DNA of 64,000 bases, from the NCBI GenBank assembly GCA_012295275.1, contig CM022677.1, positions 5,209,597 through 5,273,596 on the forward strand. The letters are read 5' to 3'. The DNA is from Chrysomallon squamiferum (Eukaryota > Mollusca > Gastropoda > Neomphalida > Peltospiridae). Under the pieces are notes generated by a model. It was given only the letters and a program-made list of their open reading frames with translations. It ran no database searches and was not told where the DNA came from. The position numbers and the translations under genes were made by a program. Positions 22,262 to 33,859 of the stretch are shown here, in pieces (position 1 is the first letter of the stretch; each line of letters opens with the position of its first letter).

Positions 22262-23198
22262 TAAGTCAGTAAGCACAAGGCTCGAAATTTAAAAAAAACA
22301 CCTAAAAACATTATGGTTTAGTCGTCTAAAAAGTATTTTTTGGAGCATCTCTTTTTTTCTTTAAGTTATAACACACGAGCCACTATTAATAATTTTGTAG
22401 CAAATATTTATGTCACATAAAAGGTTTGTTCGTAGTTCGATCATTTGAAAGTATCGGCTTACCTTAATTTGTCAACATCTAAAAAGAAATACGAAAATTC
22501 TTTATTAATTAAAATAGCCACAAAAATTTAGTCCTAGTTATACAAATCAGCTGGTAAGACATTTTCAAACAAACCTTGACAATACTGGAATTATATAAGA
22601 ATAAGAATTTACAGTGTTATACGCTTGGATTTTTCAAAACAAATACAAATTAAATGAAAGCAACGTGAAATGACTGAGTAAAGTTTAGCGTGGGAAAACA
22701 AAAAACAGTAGCAAATACAAGGTTTTAGAGTTATCTTTCATGATAACTTGTTCCGTTAACCAACCGATAATTATTAACGTAACGCTCTAAAATTTCGCTA
22801 AATTTGTTCGTTGGCTTCACTTTAGCCAATTAAAGTTGTAATTGAAAAGAAAAACAATAGCAAACAATTACTAACAATGTTATCTGCTATGATAACTTGT
22901 TCCGTTAACCAACTGATAATCCTTTAAAGTACTGTTTATAAATAGATGTTAGCAAATTATGTAAGCCGATACGTCCAATTTATGGAACTATGGGTACTTG
23001 TTTTGTGTGAAATAAATATTTCGATAAAATTATTATAAAATTATTATTTTGTGTTATACACTTTTAGAAAAAAACAGATCACCCAAATAATATTTTTTGG
23101 GGCGACTAACCATAATATTTCTAACATGCCAGTCGCCTAAACCGAATTTTGGTCACATTTGGTGACCTGGCGACTGGACATTTCGAGTCCTGCATACT
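22262..23198. mobile_element. hAT-like non-autonomous element with imperfect inverted ends
   Basis: The left end AAGGCTCGAAATTT runs into ATTATGGTTTAGTCGTCTAA, AAAGTATTTTTTGGAGCATC and GTTATAACACACGAG. The right end, reverse-complemented, reads AGGACTCGAAATGTCCAGTC, then ATTATGGTTAGTCGCC, AAAAAATATTATTTGG and GTGTATAACAC. The GGCTCGAAAT end resembles common hAT termini. The interior holds a direct repeat (GATAACTTGTTCCGTTAACC at about 22741 and 22893) and no transposase. Eight-base target duplications were not found. Confidence 0.55.
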
Positions 23199-23299
23199 AT
23201 CTCTTATATTAAGAAATCTGTTTGTAATATAAATTGTTATTTTAATACTGTTTAAATATTTCAGTCAGAAGATGTGACTAATTGCATCTCAGAAAAAAT

Positions 23300-23600
23300 G
23301 TCCACAGCTATTGGATTCAAAAGATATAGTAACTACTGAGCTACCACATGTAACATCTACTGTAACATTGTCAGATACCCAGTCTGATGATCTTCCAGAC
23401 GACATAGGACGCAGACACCTTTGTCATAGCCGTAACCCAGCATTAAATTCTCCTAAATATCTCTTCGATTATGATACGGGTTGACCATCACTAGTCCGGC
23501 AATCAGTAATCCGGCACTAAAACTGACTAAGGCGAAGGGGGATGCTAGGCGATGACTCACGTGGCACTATCGATTCTGTGACTGATTTTTGTGCTGCATG
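23300..23600 (+). mobile_element. Transposon-derived fragment with a Tigger/pogo-like end
   Basis: An open frame (VTSTVTLSDTQSDDLPDD, then HSRNPALNSPKYLFDYDTG) stops at about 23483. It is directly followed by GTTGACCATCACTAGTCCGG and AATCCGGCA. The GGTTGACCATC motif resembles the CAGTTGACC terminus of Tigger-type elements. Both halves are short, so family assignment is weak. Confidence 0.35.
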
Positions 23601-23875
23601 ATACTGTCCTCGTGCAGTGTGTGCGCTCTGTTCGGGTTAGAGAAGCTGAGTTATGTTTTCTTTAAGTTGACTGGCCGCTACGACTGGAGGCGCTGTTTTA
23701 TCAGCAACAAACTGGTACCAGCTGTAAACACAGGCAAGCTAGTCTATACTCTCTTGTTGGTTTATCTATCCGTTGAACAAAAAATGCATCAAATCATCTC
23801 TGATTCCTTTCCCTGCATCCAGCATGTACGTCAGTTTACAGCTAAATGTAATTCATCCTGGTCTCTGTATCTGCG

Positions 23876-23930
23876 TGTGTCTCTGTGTCTGTGTGTGTCT
23901 CTGTGTCTGTGTGTGTCTCTGTGTTTGATA
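23876..23930. repeat. 18-bp tandem repeat
   Basis: Three copies of TGTCTCTGTGTCTGTGTG-like sequence. Confidence 0.85.
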
Positions 23931-23999
23931 AACATCAGTCTTAACTTTCACCACCTTCTTTTGTACAGTGTAATAAAAATAAGAAGTAATCTCAATACA

Positions 24000-25066
24000 C
24001 ATCCCCAGCACGATTTGTAGACGTAAGAGATTATTGTAAAGAGACGGACAGGACGTCTCTCGTTGGACCTTCCCGTTGTAACTAAACATAGATTACTGGT
24101 GACAAATGAAAACAGCTACTGAAATAATTCAAGTAAAATTTCCATTTCTCAACCCTTTGTTAGCTTTCTTTTACATTTGTTGTCAAACATTTAAACTTTA
24201 CATTTGTTGTCAAACATTTATAGCATGTGAATTACAAATTTTACTGCATTAAAAATAAATACATTAAACATAAGAAATACTGGAAGTTGTTCACTTCCAA
24301 GACAAAATAAAAACTAAAAGGTAGATCATTAACATCCTCATAAAAATGTTTTGGACAGTCTACATGATTTATTTTAATAAGTAATATAATAATAATAATA
24401 ATGAAGATGATGATGATGATAAATGAATACATTAATTAATTAATAATGTTCATCTATATTGCCTATATTACCACTTGTATATATATATAAAATTAAAATT
24501 AAAAAACTGCACTTTTGCGAAGGGGGACAACTGTAACAGAACATTCGATCGATACAACATCATTCAATGATGCGAACTTTTTGACAGAAACAAAAACACA
24601 GATTTAATAAGGATATTGTTATATCTGGCGATATACATTCTTGTGTATGCAAAATATGATACAAAATATGATGGTGTAGCAGCCAGTGCGGTAATCTTTT
24701 TGTAAAAAAAATGTTTTGAGAGGTTACAGATAGATATTTATAGATAAAAAAAAAAAAAATGATACTATGTAAACAGTTTTTGAAATGTTTTAAATATATT
24801 TATAGATGCATTGTTCTAGAAGTTTATTTCTGTACAATCCCGAATGCTTCTGTATTCAATTTTAAAAAGCTGAATAAATGTTTAGTAAAAAAACAGCGGA
24901 AAACTAGCGGATTGGATTTAAAGTTCAACCGAAGCAGATTAAATAAATTCGAATGAAAATAGAAAATGATTATTTTTGACAATAAAATTAAATTCCTAAG
25001 CCAGCGCGTTTTCTAATTCTAAGTATATGCATTAACACATAAACAAAACAATCACATATATAAATA

Positions 25067-25108
<42 letters not shown>

Positions 25109-25190
25109 ATATTTTGACGTAGATAACAACTGCTGAAATCTCTATGTCTATAACCCATTTTGCATTCACTATTTCCCATTCTTTTTCTAA
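24000..25190. other. Non-coding spacer
   Basis: AT-rich. Contains a 24-bp direct duplication (TTACATTTGTTGTCAAACAT at about 24171 and 24198), (AT)n at 24478-24488 and (GT)n at 25070-25107. No gene-like sequence seen. Confidence 0.65.
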
Positions 25191-25194
25191 GGCT

Positions 25195-25875
25195 GATTAC
25201 TTTTTTATTTGACGTTTGAAGAATCTTATACAGAATTGGTGTAATTGCAACAAAAAAGTTGCTTAAAGTATTTCATTTTGTGAAGCAGACAGGTAGTACT
25301 ATTTATTATTATAGTTGTTAATGAGTTTGGATTTTTTAAATTTTATTTAAGTATAATTTAAACATCACAGCCACCTGATGGCAGCCATCATATTCGGGAA
25401 TAATATTTATTTATTTATTATTTATTTTATTATTAATTTTATTATTTTTTTCCTTAAATAACGACACTCGATTAATAACAAAATTCGCCAGTGTGTGTAC
25501 TAATGTGAACAGCATAAACAAGAATTGTTTTACCAATCACTGTGTGGCCAGTAATTAAATTTGTTTTAAAAGAAATTGACTTGTGTAGCACACACCAAAG
25601 TAAACACCATACAACAACTATGTGTCAACTCACAATTTTTATTTATTTATTATTATTATTTTTTAATATACTAATTAAACTATTTTAACCATATTAAAGT
25701 ATATAATGGGTGGGGCCCTAAATTCTTTCATATTATTAAAGCTAAATACCTGTATAGCTCGATGTTAACGATAAAAACCTATAAAGATGAATAAAAATTT
25801 AAGAAAAATATGACCAGGTTATTTCATATGTAGGCACCGTAAAATATTAATACAATTATTTGTTATAATAATATT

Positions 25876-25890
<15 letters not shown>
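25195..25890 (+). repeat. Outer direct repeat, left arm
   Basis: It matches 30150-30990 in the same orientation: TTTGAAGAATCTTATACAGA, ATTTCATTTTGTGAAG, ATGGCAGCCAT, AACGACACTCGATTAATAA, CCTGTATAGCTC and GTTATTTCATATGTAG occur in the same order. It is more diverged and shorter than the inner copy. Together the two bracket the 42-bp array and the prolyl hydroxylase copy. Confidence 0.8.

Positions 25891-25919
<29 letters not shown>
25880..25919. repeat. (CA)n microsatellite
   Basis: About 20 CA units at the end of the outer direct repeat. The inner copy at about 30988 has only an imperfect CACAAATAAACAC. Confidence 0.95.
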
Positions 25920-25920
<1 letters not shown>

Positions 25921-26376
25921 ATTTGTAATCATAATCACAAAATATATTAATACACTGTACAGTCTCCATGCACAAAACATTACTAAAATTATTCTTTTTT
26001 GAAGTAGGTGTCTTATTGTTTGACTGATGTATAAGATACAACGTGAACTAAAACAGGATACAACTCAAATCTGTCATGTTGACTTATGTCTTCAACACAG
26101 TGAGATCTCCTAAAAATGAAAAAAGAAAAAAACATTTTATGAAATTAAGTTGAGTCATTGTAATACTTTATGCATCATGCTTAAAAATACTGTAGGGCTT
26201 TAGAAAGCATCATTTGTATACTGGTTTGAAACTGTATGAGATATTCAGTGTTCTGTTTGCCAAATGACTGGAATGAATCTTAGATTTTCCACAGATTACG
26301 AAGGAAAAATACCTGCAAATTTTATTCAGATAATAATAAACATCATTCATATTTTGTTATCATTCTAATCTCCTTT

Positions 26377-26407
<31 letters not shown>

Positions 26408-27074
26408 TTGTCATTATGTAGTTATAAGTTATATAATTTAAAGGATAATTATATTATTGAAAATTATTACATATCTGCTAAATATAATTACATAATAACT
26501 TAAATGAAAAGCAAAATATAAGTGATTATTCTGTTGACTGATCAATAAAAATTCAGCTAAATTTCTCAAAAGAAACAAAAATTACACTTGAGTCTTGTGA
26601 CATGATTCTACATCCTATTGTTTAATAACATTATATAAAGGTATACCAGTATATATAAAGAAATCAACTGAAACGAATATAGCTTTATAATGAGTAATAA
26701 ACGTAAATGTGTAGGTATGTTCCAGAAATATTCAGTTTACATACTATAAAGAATACACGTATCTATTAATATGTGATAAATAACTAAAATATAAACAATA
26801 ATGATAAATACAGTGGACGCTGTCAAAACCGGATGATTCATTGAGACCAACGTAATATACCGTTTTAGACAGAGTGCAGATTTCTAAAGATTAAAATAAC
26901 ATAAAACTGGAATATTTTTTTATTACAAATGTTAATGGTCTGTCAGTTTTCAGAGGATAAAACAGTCTGTCATTGATCGACTGCGGTTTTTTTTTTTTGG
27001 GGGGGGTGCTTTTTTAGTTAGGTTTTGTTTTTCGTATTTCTTTGTCTGGCATGGCCTCCAAGTTTAACATTAAT

Positions 27075-27661
27075 TGCAGAATCTCTTCTTTAGCAGGCTT
27101 AAGAATTAGAAGTGGATTTTTGATATTGTTATGGTAGCGACATTTCAAACGATGTCGCTGTCGTACTCTAATAACGTCTTCACCACGACAGAGAGCATCG
27201 AAAGTTGTTTTTTCTTTAACTCTGCCATTTTTTCTCTTTTCTTTCCTAAGTTTTGATATAATTGAATACTTTTTCCTTTTGTTCGGAGCACGTTCTAGTC
27301 CACGAGCTAACATTAACTGTTCATTTGTCAAATTTAAAACTTGCTCTACCTGTCCCGCTAATTCTCTACCGTGTATGTCATAGTCATGAAGTTCTAACCG
27401 AGATACGTTCTGAATTTTTTCTGTTCTTACTTTCTCGAGACTTATCGTCATCCAGACATAAACATATTTTTAATTTTTCATTTTGTATGCAAGGCGACCT
27501 AATTGATAACAATCTTCTGCTGATAATCTCTGTATATATCGTTCATATATAAAACCGTCTGTTAATCTTGTAGCATTTAATTTGTACGTGTCTTGAAGTC
27601 GAAACAGAGCTGCAGCGGCCCCTTTTAAATCTTCGTAACTTGGAAGATGTTCACGGATTTC
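27075..27661 (-). pseudogene. P4HA-like: Prolyl 4-hydroxylase alpha copy, truncated (left arm)
   Basis: Reading the minus strand from 27661 gives EIREHLPSYEDLKGAAAALF, then RLQDTYKLN, AEDCYQLGRLAYKM, LEKVRTEKIQ, TFDALCRGED, RHRLKCRYHNN and LILKPAKEEIL. This is the peptide-binding/linker part of collagen prolyl 4-hydroxylase alpha, an ER enzyme that hydroxylates Pro in X-Pro-Gly. A TAA sits at 27470-27472. The frame ends at 27078, where the sequence jumps to material found 2.1 kb further out in the right arm. The whole dioxygenase domain (HxD...H, 2-oxoglutarate Lys) is therefore missing. No introns interrupt the coding part, which suggests a retrocopy or an intronless paralogue. Confidence 0.85.
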
Positions 27662-27949
27662 TTATATTAATAATTTGTTTATGTCAGAATAAAGTAACAT
27701 ACAGACAAAAAAGAAAACAAAAACACTCCTCAAGAAAAAAAAAAAAAACCCCCAAAAAACAGATTAAAATGTGCATTACAGCTGTCATTTAGAAGTGGCG
27801 CACTTCTTAAGTTATGAACATTTTGAAGTGTTGTCTGCAGTTGTTCTGTTTCTTCTTCAAAACACATACAAATTAGATGTCACTACTTCTTAATCGTTTA
27901 TGCAAACTCGCCATGTTAAGACATTTTATGACATTTCTATTTTTTATTA

Positions 27950-28828
27950 CCGTATATACTTGTGTATAAGTCGAATTTTTGGGAGACTATATTAAGGTCA
28001 TATTTTGGGAGTCGACTTATACATAGGAGATAATGCTTTTGTAGCTGTTGCTGAAGAGTCGCCATTTTGACTATTTTTTGCTACGGGATGCATCTAAAAT
28101 AATCGCGGTCTTTCAGCTTTTCAAAAATATAATTTTATCGTATAAACAATTTGGAAACATTAAATAAGAAAACCAAATATGAATGTAAAACATGATATTC
28201 TTCCGTTTAATGACATAAAAATACATTTTAAAGCGAGAAAACCGTCAGTACGGCGTTATGCCTTACGGCGACTTGCAATGATCTAGGAATGCAGACTTGT
28301 CTGCCAAATTGCACTAAATATCGGTCGTAATTTCATAAACAAAACTCACTTGTGTAATTGTAAAGAATTTGGTTAAATAATATTGCAATCGTCATTAATA
28401 TCCACTACCGACAAATCGAAAACAAACTAAATTTCTATAAACGTTCTGCAACAAAAATCAGTTCAACTTCTCGCCATATTTGTTATTCTAGTCGGTTGCC
28501 AAGTGCGCGAAGCCTCGGCCAATTAGCGCGCTAGGAATAGGATCGGGGGCGTGTCTTGTAGCAGAGTTTCGATAGAAAAAAATATTGCTGAGGTTCCGAA
28601 ATTATCTTACTTTGAATTGCACGTGCAAGTTACAGCTCGTGCAAGTTATGTTACAGTAGGCGTACAATGTAGGCCTTCATGGCACTGTCACACTGGTCTA
28701 GAAATAGTGACGGTGCCTGGAATCTACAGTCGACTTATACACAAGTAATACCTAAAATGACGCAATTTTTGGTCTTAAAATACACATCGACTTATACATA
28801 AGGTCGCCTTGTACACAAGTATATACGG
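27950..28828. mobile_element. 879-bp MITE with TA target duplication
   Basis: The ends are CCGTATATACTTGTGTA and its reverse complement, flanked by TA on both sides (27948-27949 and 28829-28830). Secondary internal copies of CGACTTATACA occur near both ends. The interior has no transposase. The matching place in the right arm (50514-50515) is an intact single TA, the pre-insertion site. End sequence and TA duplication suggest a Tc1/mariner-superfamily non-autonomous element. Confidence 0.9.
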
Positions 28829-29016
28829 TATGTTATTCCACATTTTTTATTTTTTTATTTTATTTTATGAAGATTTGAATAAATGTCAGTTTTAATTGAT
28901 ACAAAATGTTTTTATCCAGCATCAATACACTTTATTTCATTTCTATTTTTCTTTTTCTTTTTCATTATTTCTCTCTGTAGCGGACCTTATTCTGCGAAAT
29001 ATGAAGAATCTCCTCT

Positions 29017-29880
29017 TAAGTAAATAAATACTGTATTGAGATATTAGCAGTATTAAGTAAATAAATACTGAACAGAAAAAATGATATTAGAAGTATTAAG
29101 TAAATAAATAATGTACAGTCACGTGATATGAGCAGCATTAACTAAATAACTATTGTACAGTAACGTGATATTATCAGAGATAAGTAAATAAATACTGTGC
29201 AGTAAAGTGATATTAGCAGTAGTTAAAAAAGAACTGTACAGTAACGTGATATTAGGAGCGTTAAATAAATCAATACTGTACAGTAACGCGATACTAGCTG
29301 TATTAAGTAAATAAATACTGTACAGTAAGGTGACATTAGCAGTATTATGTAAATAAATACTGTACAGTAACGTTATATTAGCAGTATTATGTAAATAAAT
29401 ACTGTACAGTAACGTTATATTAGCAGTATTATGTAAATAAATACTGTACACGAACGTGATATTAGCAGTATTAAGTAAATAAATACTGTACAGTACCGCG
29501 ATACTAGCGGTATTAAGTAAATAAATACTGTACAGTAACGTGACATTAGCAGTATTATGTAAATAAATACTGTACAGTAACGTTATATTAGCAGTATTAT
29601 GTAAATAAATACTGTACAGTAACGTTATATTAGCAGTATTAAGTAAATAAATACTGTACACGAAAGTGATATTTGGAGCGTTAACTAAATAAACACTGTA
29701 TAGTAACGTGATAGTAGCAGTATTAAGTAAATAAATACTGTACAGTAACGTAATAGTATCAGATAGAAATGGCAAAATAAATATTAGAATACATCAAACA
29801 TTAACGCGATATTAAGTAAATAAAAACTGTGACGTGATATTAGTAGTATTAAGTAAAGAAATACTGTACAGGGACATAAA
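29017..29880. repeat. 42-bp minisatellite, about 20 units (left arm)
   Basis: The unit reads GTATTAAGTAAATAAATACT followed by GTACAGTAACGTGATATTAG and CA. Each full unit contains the perfect palindrome ACTGTACAGT. The 42-bp period keeps a 218-codon minus-strand frame open (29119-29775, 14-residue repeat SIYLLNTANITLLY). The repeat explains the frame, so I do not call it a gene. Confidence 0.95.
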
Positions 29881-30104
29881 TAAGAAGAAGAAAGAAAAAG
29901 TAGGGGAAAAAAAAATAAAAACACCGTTTATTTGAAGTTAACGGTCAACGATTGGCTAATAATAAGATAAAAAAAATATAAATAAATAAATAAAATAAAT
30001 ATATTTTAATAAAGTTTGTGATGTTCCTTTATTTTATTTTATTTGTTTTGAACATTATTTTAATTTTGTTTATATTTTTTTTTTTTTTTTTGGGCGGGAT
30101 TGTA

Positions 30105-31010
30105 TATGCAGAAAAATGCGGGATGATTGTCGGACTTTACGGATTTACTTTTTTTATTTAATGTTCGAAGATTTTTCTACAGAATTGGTGTAATCGCATT
30201 AAAACAGTTGTTTAAAGTATTTCATTTTGTGAAGGAGACAGGTATTACTATTTATTATTATAAATGTTAATGTGTTTGGATTTTTTTCGTTTTATTTAAT
30301 TATAATTTAAAAGTCACAGACAACTGATGGCAGCCATATTATTTGAGAACAATATTTATTTATTTATTTATAATTTTTTCAAATAACGACACTCGATTAA
30401 TAATAACATTCACCAGTGGTTGTACTAATGTGAACAACATAAACAACGTCATGATGTATCAGCAAATTTTGAGTGGCCAGTAATTAAATTTGTTTTAAAA
30501 TAAATTGACTTATGTAGCACCAAAGAAACACCATACAACAAGTCACAGAGAATTTAAAATTATTATTATTATTATTATTATTATTGTTATTGTTATTATT
30601 TATTTTTCTATTTTTTTATTTTTTTTTTTTTATTTATTATTATTATTTTTTGTTGTTGTTGTTGAAATAAACTAATAAAACTATTAAAAGAAAATATGCT
30701 CATTTTGTTTGACAGGTTGTTTTCAGTCAGTTTATTTATGATTTATTATTTTTAAAGATTTAGGTTAAATTGCTGACTTGCTCTATAATTATTAAACATA
30801 TTAAACTTTATAATGGGTGGGTCCCTAAATGCTTTCATATTATTTAAGCTAAATACCTGTATAGCTCTATGTTAACACTAAAAACAAATAAAGATGAATA
30901 CAAATTTGAGAAATACATGACCATGTTATTTCATATGTAGATGATGCTATAAAATATTAATAAAATTATTTATAAAAAAAATATTTAACACACAAATAAA
31001 CACTCAAATA
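30105..31010 (+). repeat. Inner direct repeat, left arm
   Basis: Direct repeat partner of 25195-25890 and inverted partner of 48225-49120. Landmarks include CGGGATGATTGTCGGACTTT, GATGGCAGCCATATTATTTG, CGACACTCGATTAATAA and TGGGTGGGTCCCTAAATG. No open reading frame. Confidence 0.85.
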
Positions 31011-31249
31011 ATTTGTTATCCTGTTCTTTGTTTCTCTTCTTTTCTTAATGGTCAGTTTTAATTTATTTATTTACACTTTGTTTTGTTTTGTTGTAATTCC
31101 TTCTTTTTCATCTTCTTCTCTTATTATTATTACTACTTTTTATTATTATTATTATGTTTTATTTTTATTATTATTATTTTTGTGATCTTTATTATTATTA
31201 TCCATTTTATTTTTCATTACTAATATTTTTTATTTTTTATGTTTTCTAG

Positions 31250-31307
31250 GTCATGTGGAGAAAATGTTCCAAATGAATTTAAAGAATGGTTCTGTAAAAA
31301 ATCAGAT
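31250..31307 (+). CDS. Exon-like block of an unknown gene (left arm)
   Basis: A 58-bp block between TTTTCTAG and GTGAGT encoding SCGENVPNEFKEWFCKKSD. The right-arm copy (47920-47977, minus) keeps the same length and splice sites. Further coding-like blocks follow on this strand. One at 31539 starts ADDCDGKNNSQKVEQQ and continues as a coiled coil. One at 32383-32476 starts TALSTRRANSVSHHRVEMSS and contains a TAG. One at 32832 starts with QC.HQCDSDSDMDIEADHNS. They look like a decayed gene of unknown family. Confidence 0.35.
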
Positions 31308-32200
31308 GTGAGTGAAATATTTTATAAATTTCTCATCCAGCTACACAATCATTGATCAGTATCATACTGTAGAGTGCAAGTGCTGCTGGAATACTATAAT
31401 ATGATATATCGATGGTTTACATGTATCAACACGAACAAGAAGAAAAGGGCAGAGCACCATTGAAGTCTGCTTTTTTGTGAAATCAAGCTGATGCTGGTAA
31501 AAACACTTCATTTCCTATGCTGCGAAACACAAAACTAGGCAGACGACTGCGATGGCAAAAATAACAGCCAGAAAGTTGAGCAGCAGGTAACATCTGAGCT
31601 TGCCGCTCTGAGAATGAAGCTGGATGAGAAGATAAAGAAAACAGAGAGAAGAAAACAAAGGCTGTAGCTGCAGCAGAACAAGATGAGGCTCAGGAAGGCA
31701 GCGTTCATGAGAGTGATGTCTCACCATATTGACAGTTCGAAGGACCGAGCTAGTCCTGTACCTGATTCAGACAACACAATTCCAAGTTGCAAGTTTTTTA
31801 TGTTATTTTTATTTCTTAGCAAATAAAATAAGTTTTATAGTAACAACTCTTTACTGATTGTAAATTAGCATAATAATAATCATTTGTTTTGTTAATTATT
31901 TAAATTATTATCATTATTATCATTATCATTATAATGATTATACAAAGTATATCAAAAATATCCCACATCCCTTTGTGTCTGAATAATCCAGTAACTGATA
32001 ACAGTAAAATTTAAACAATACAGAAACATTAGTTATTTATTTTTAACAGTTTATTATTTTTATTATTTTATTTGTATTTTTATTTTCAGAATACACATAC
32101 AGCTCTAATTGATGTGCTGATGTTTGCTAGTGAAGTTGTTTCAGTAGAAGGTGCTGTCCAGCACTGAGGATAAAGTTTGCTGCCACTGGAATTATTCTAA

Positions 32201-32202
<2 letters not shown>

Positions 32203-32298
<96 letters not shown>
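32203..32298. repeat. (CT)n(AT)n compound microsatellite
   Basis: About 34 CT units followed by AT units. The mirror copy is (AG)n(AT)n at 47041-47140. Confidence 0.95.
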
Positions 32299-33764
32299 CA
32301 TTCTTTCTATCTATCTATCTGACAGATACCAGATTCATATATAACTACAAAGGTAAATAAAAAAATTACTGTTGTTTTTCAGAAACTGCTCTGTCCACAA
32401 GAAGAGCTAATTCAGTGAGTCACCACAGGGTAGAAATGTCATCAAAGAATATGGCAGAACAGGAACATCTATAGAGGTTGTTGTTATAGTAGTAGTATTA
32501 GTCATTGTTGTAGCCATTGCATTTGTAGTAATAATAGTGTTTACAACATTAGTAATTGATATTTGAATAAAGAAATACGTGTAGGAGTAACATTGTGAAG
32601 AGAGTAAAAAAAATCACTTTTATTATTAATGGATCGTAATTTTAGTAATAGGAGTATTATTTCAATAACAGTTACCCTTGTTGAATAAGGAATAATAGTA
32701 AATTTTAGTTACAGTAATGATGTTAATAAAAGTAGCATATAGTGTTGCAGTAAACGTTGTAGTAGCAGTGTTTTATTTATTTTATATTTTTTTTACAGTA
32801 TTTTATTTATTTATTTATTTACTCAAACTAGGCAGTGCACCCACCAATGTGACTCTGATTCAGACATGGACATTGAAGCCGACCACAATTCTTAAGTTGG
32901 AGAGTCTTACACCAGTCACCAATCTCAACTGTCAGATGTCAGGAGAAAAACTTGAAGAACTTGAACATGCTAAAACCAGGGAAAGAAAAACACTGAGCCA
33001 AGAAGTTCAGCAGCAGTTTTTTTTTCATTGTATTTGTACTTAACCAAAACAGTTTCATTTTTAACTCACAAAAATTGAGCCAAGAAGTACTGCATTTCAT
33101 TGTATTTGTATAAAGGAGTGATATTCAGTTATGTGTGAAATCAGTTCATAATTTTGTTTAATGTGTTTCTGAATGAAAAATTCTTCTATAGCTTTAATTA
33201 TGTTATTCAAATTCATCTTTATTTTTAGACATATTTGTTATCTCTCTAATCTATTTAGATTTAATTAATATTTTATTTTTAATATTTACTTTATTTTATA
33301 TATTTATTTTTTAAAATGCTGGCATTCAAAACTTCTCTGCATGTAGATCATAAACATTTAAATTAATAGCATCCATCAGATATAGATCTGACCTTCATTC
33401 CTTTAAAGAGTCTAACTAGCAGAAGTAATTAGTTTAGATTTGGGATTAAATGTCTTTCTTAATTTTTATTTATGAATTTGTTTTTGTTTTTTCTCTATGA
33501 GATATATTCCTGTCACAGTTTTAGGCTCATCATAAATAATTATTAGTAGCTGGGATGCCTGCCAAAACAGTCTGCTAGATCATTGTAGAAGTTCAAGATG
33601 AAAGAGGAAATAAAAGAGAAATGTACTCAGTGAATACAGATAAAACAAACTGTAAGCTGGAAACCATTTTGAGTTTGTTAACTGTTGCTAATCCAGCTTT
33701 ACTTCCAAAATTGCTAAATAAGTAATCTTGTGCAAGCTGAAAATAAATATTTCTGGTTTTGCAG

Positions 33765-33859
33765 GTGATTTTGAGAAAAAAAACCTCAAGCTGACAAATT
33801 CATCTGATACAGTTACTAGCTGGACAGAGGAAATCAATAAAACAGAGCACTGTTCTGAA
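33765..33859 (+). CDS. Exon of the unknown arm gene (left copy)
   Basis: A 95-bp block between TTTTGCAG and GTAAGT encodes DFEKKNLKLTNSSDTVTSWT, then EEINKTEHCSE, with no stop. The mirror exon at 45456-45550 has identical splice sites and length, with three amino-acid changes in the C-terminal half. Conservation of length and splice sites in both arms supports a real exon, now or in the recent past. Family not recognised. A later block at 35936-35999 (ERQDSGISFSYKN) after TATCTACAG may belong to the same gene. Confidence 0.4.

Noticed and set aside
26387-26411. Poly-T run near the truncated prolyl hydroxylase as the poly-A tail of a retrocopy
   Set aside because: It lies more than 600 bp beyond the broken frame on the other side of a deletion junction, and the mirror arm has no matching tail, so it does not prove retroposition.
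29119-29775. 218-codon minus-strand open frame with a 14-residue repeat
   Set aside because: It is fully explained by a 42-bp minisatellite whose period is a multiple of three. The mirror array is broken, and there is no start context or conserved protein.
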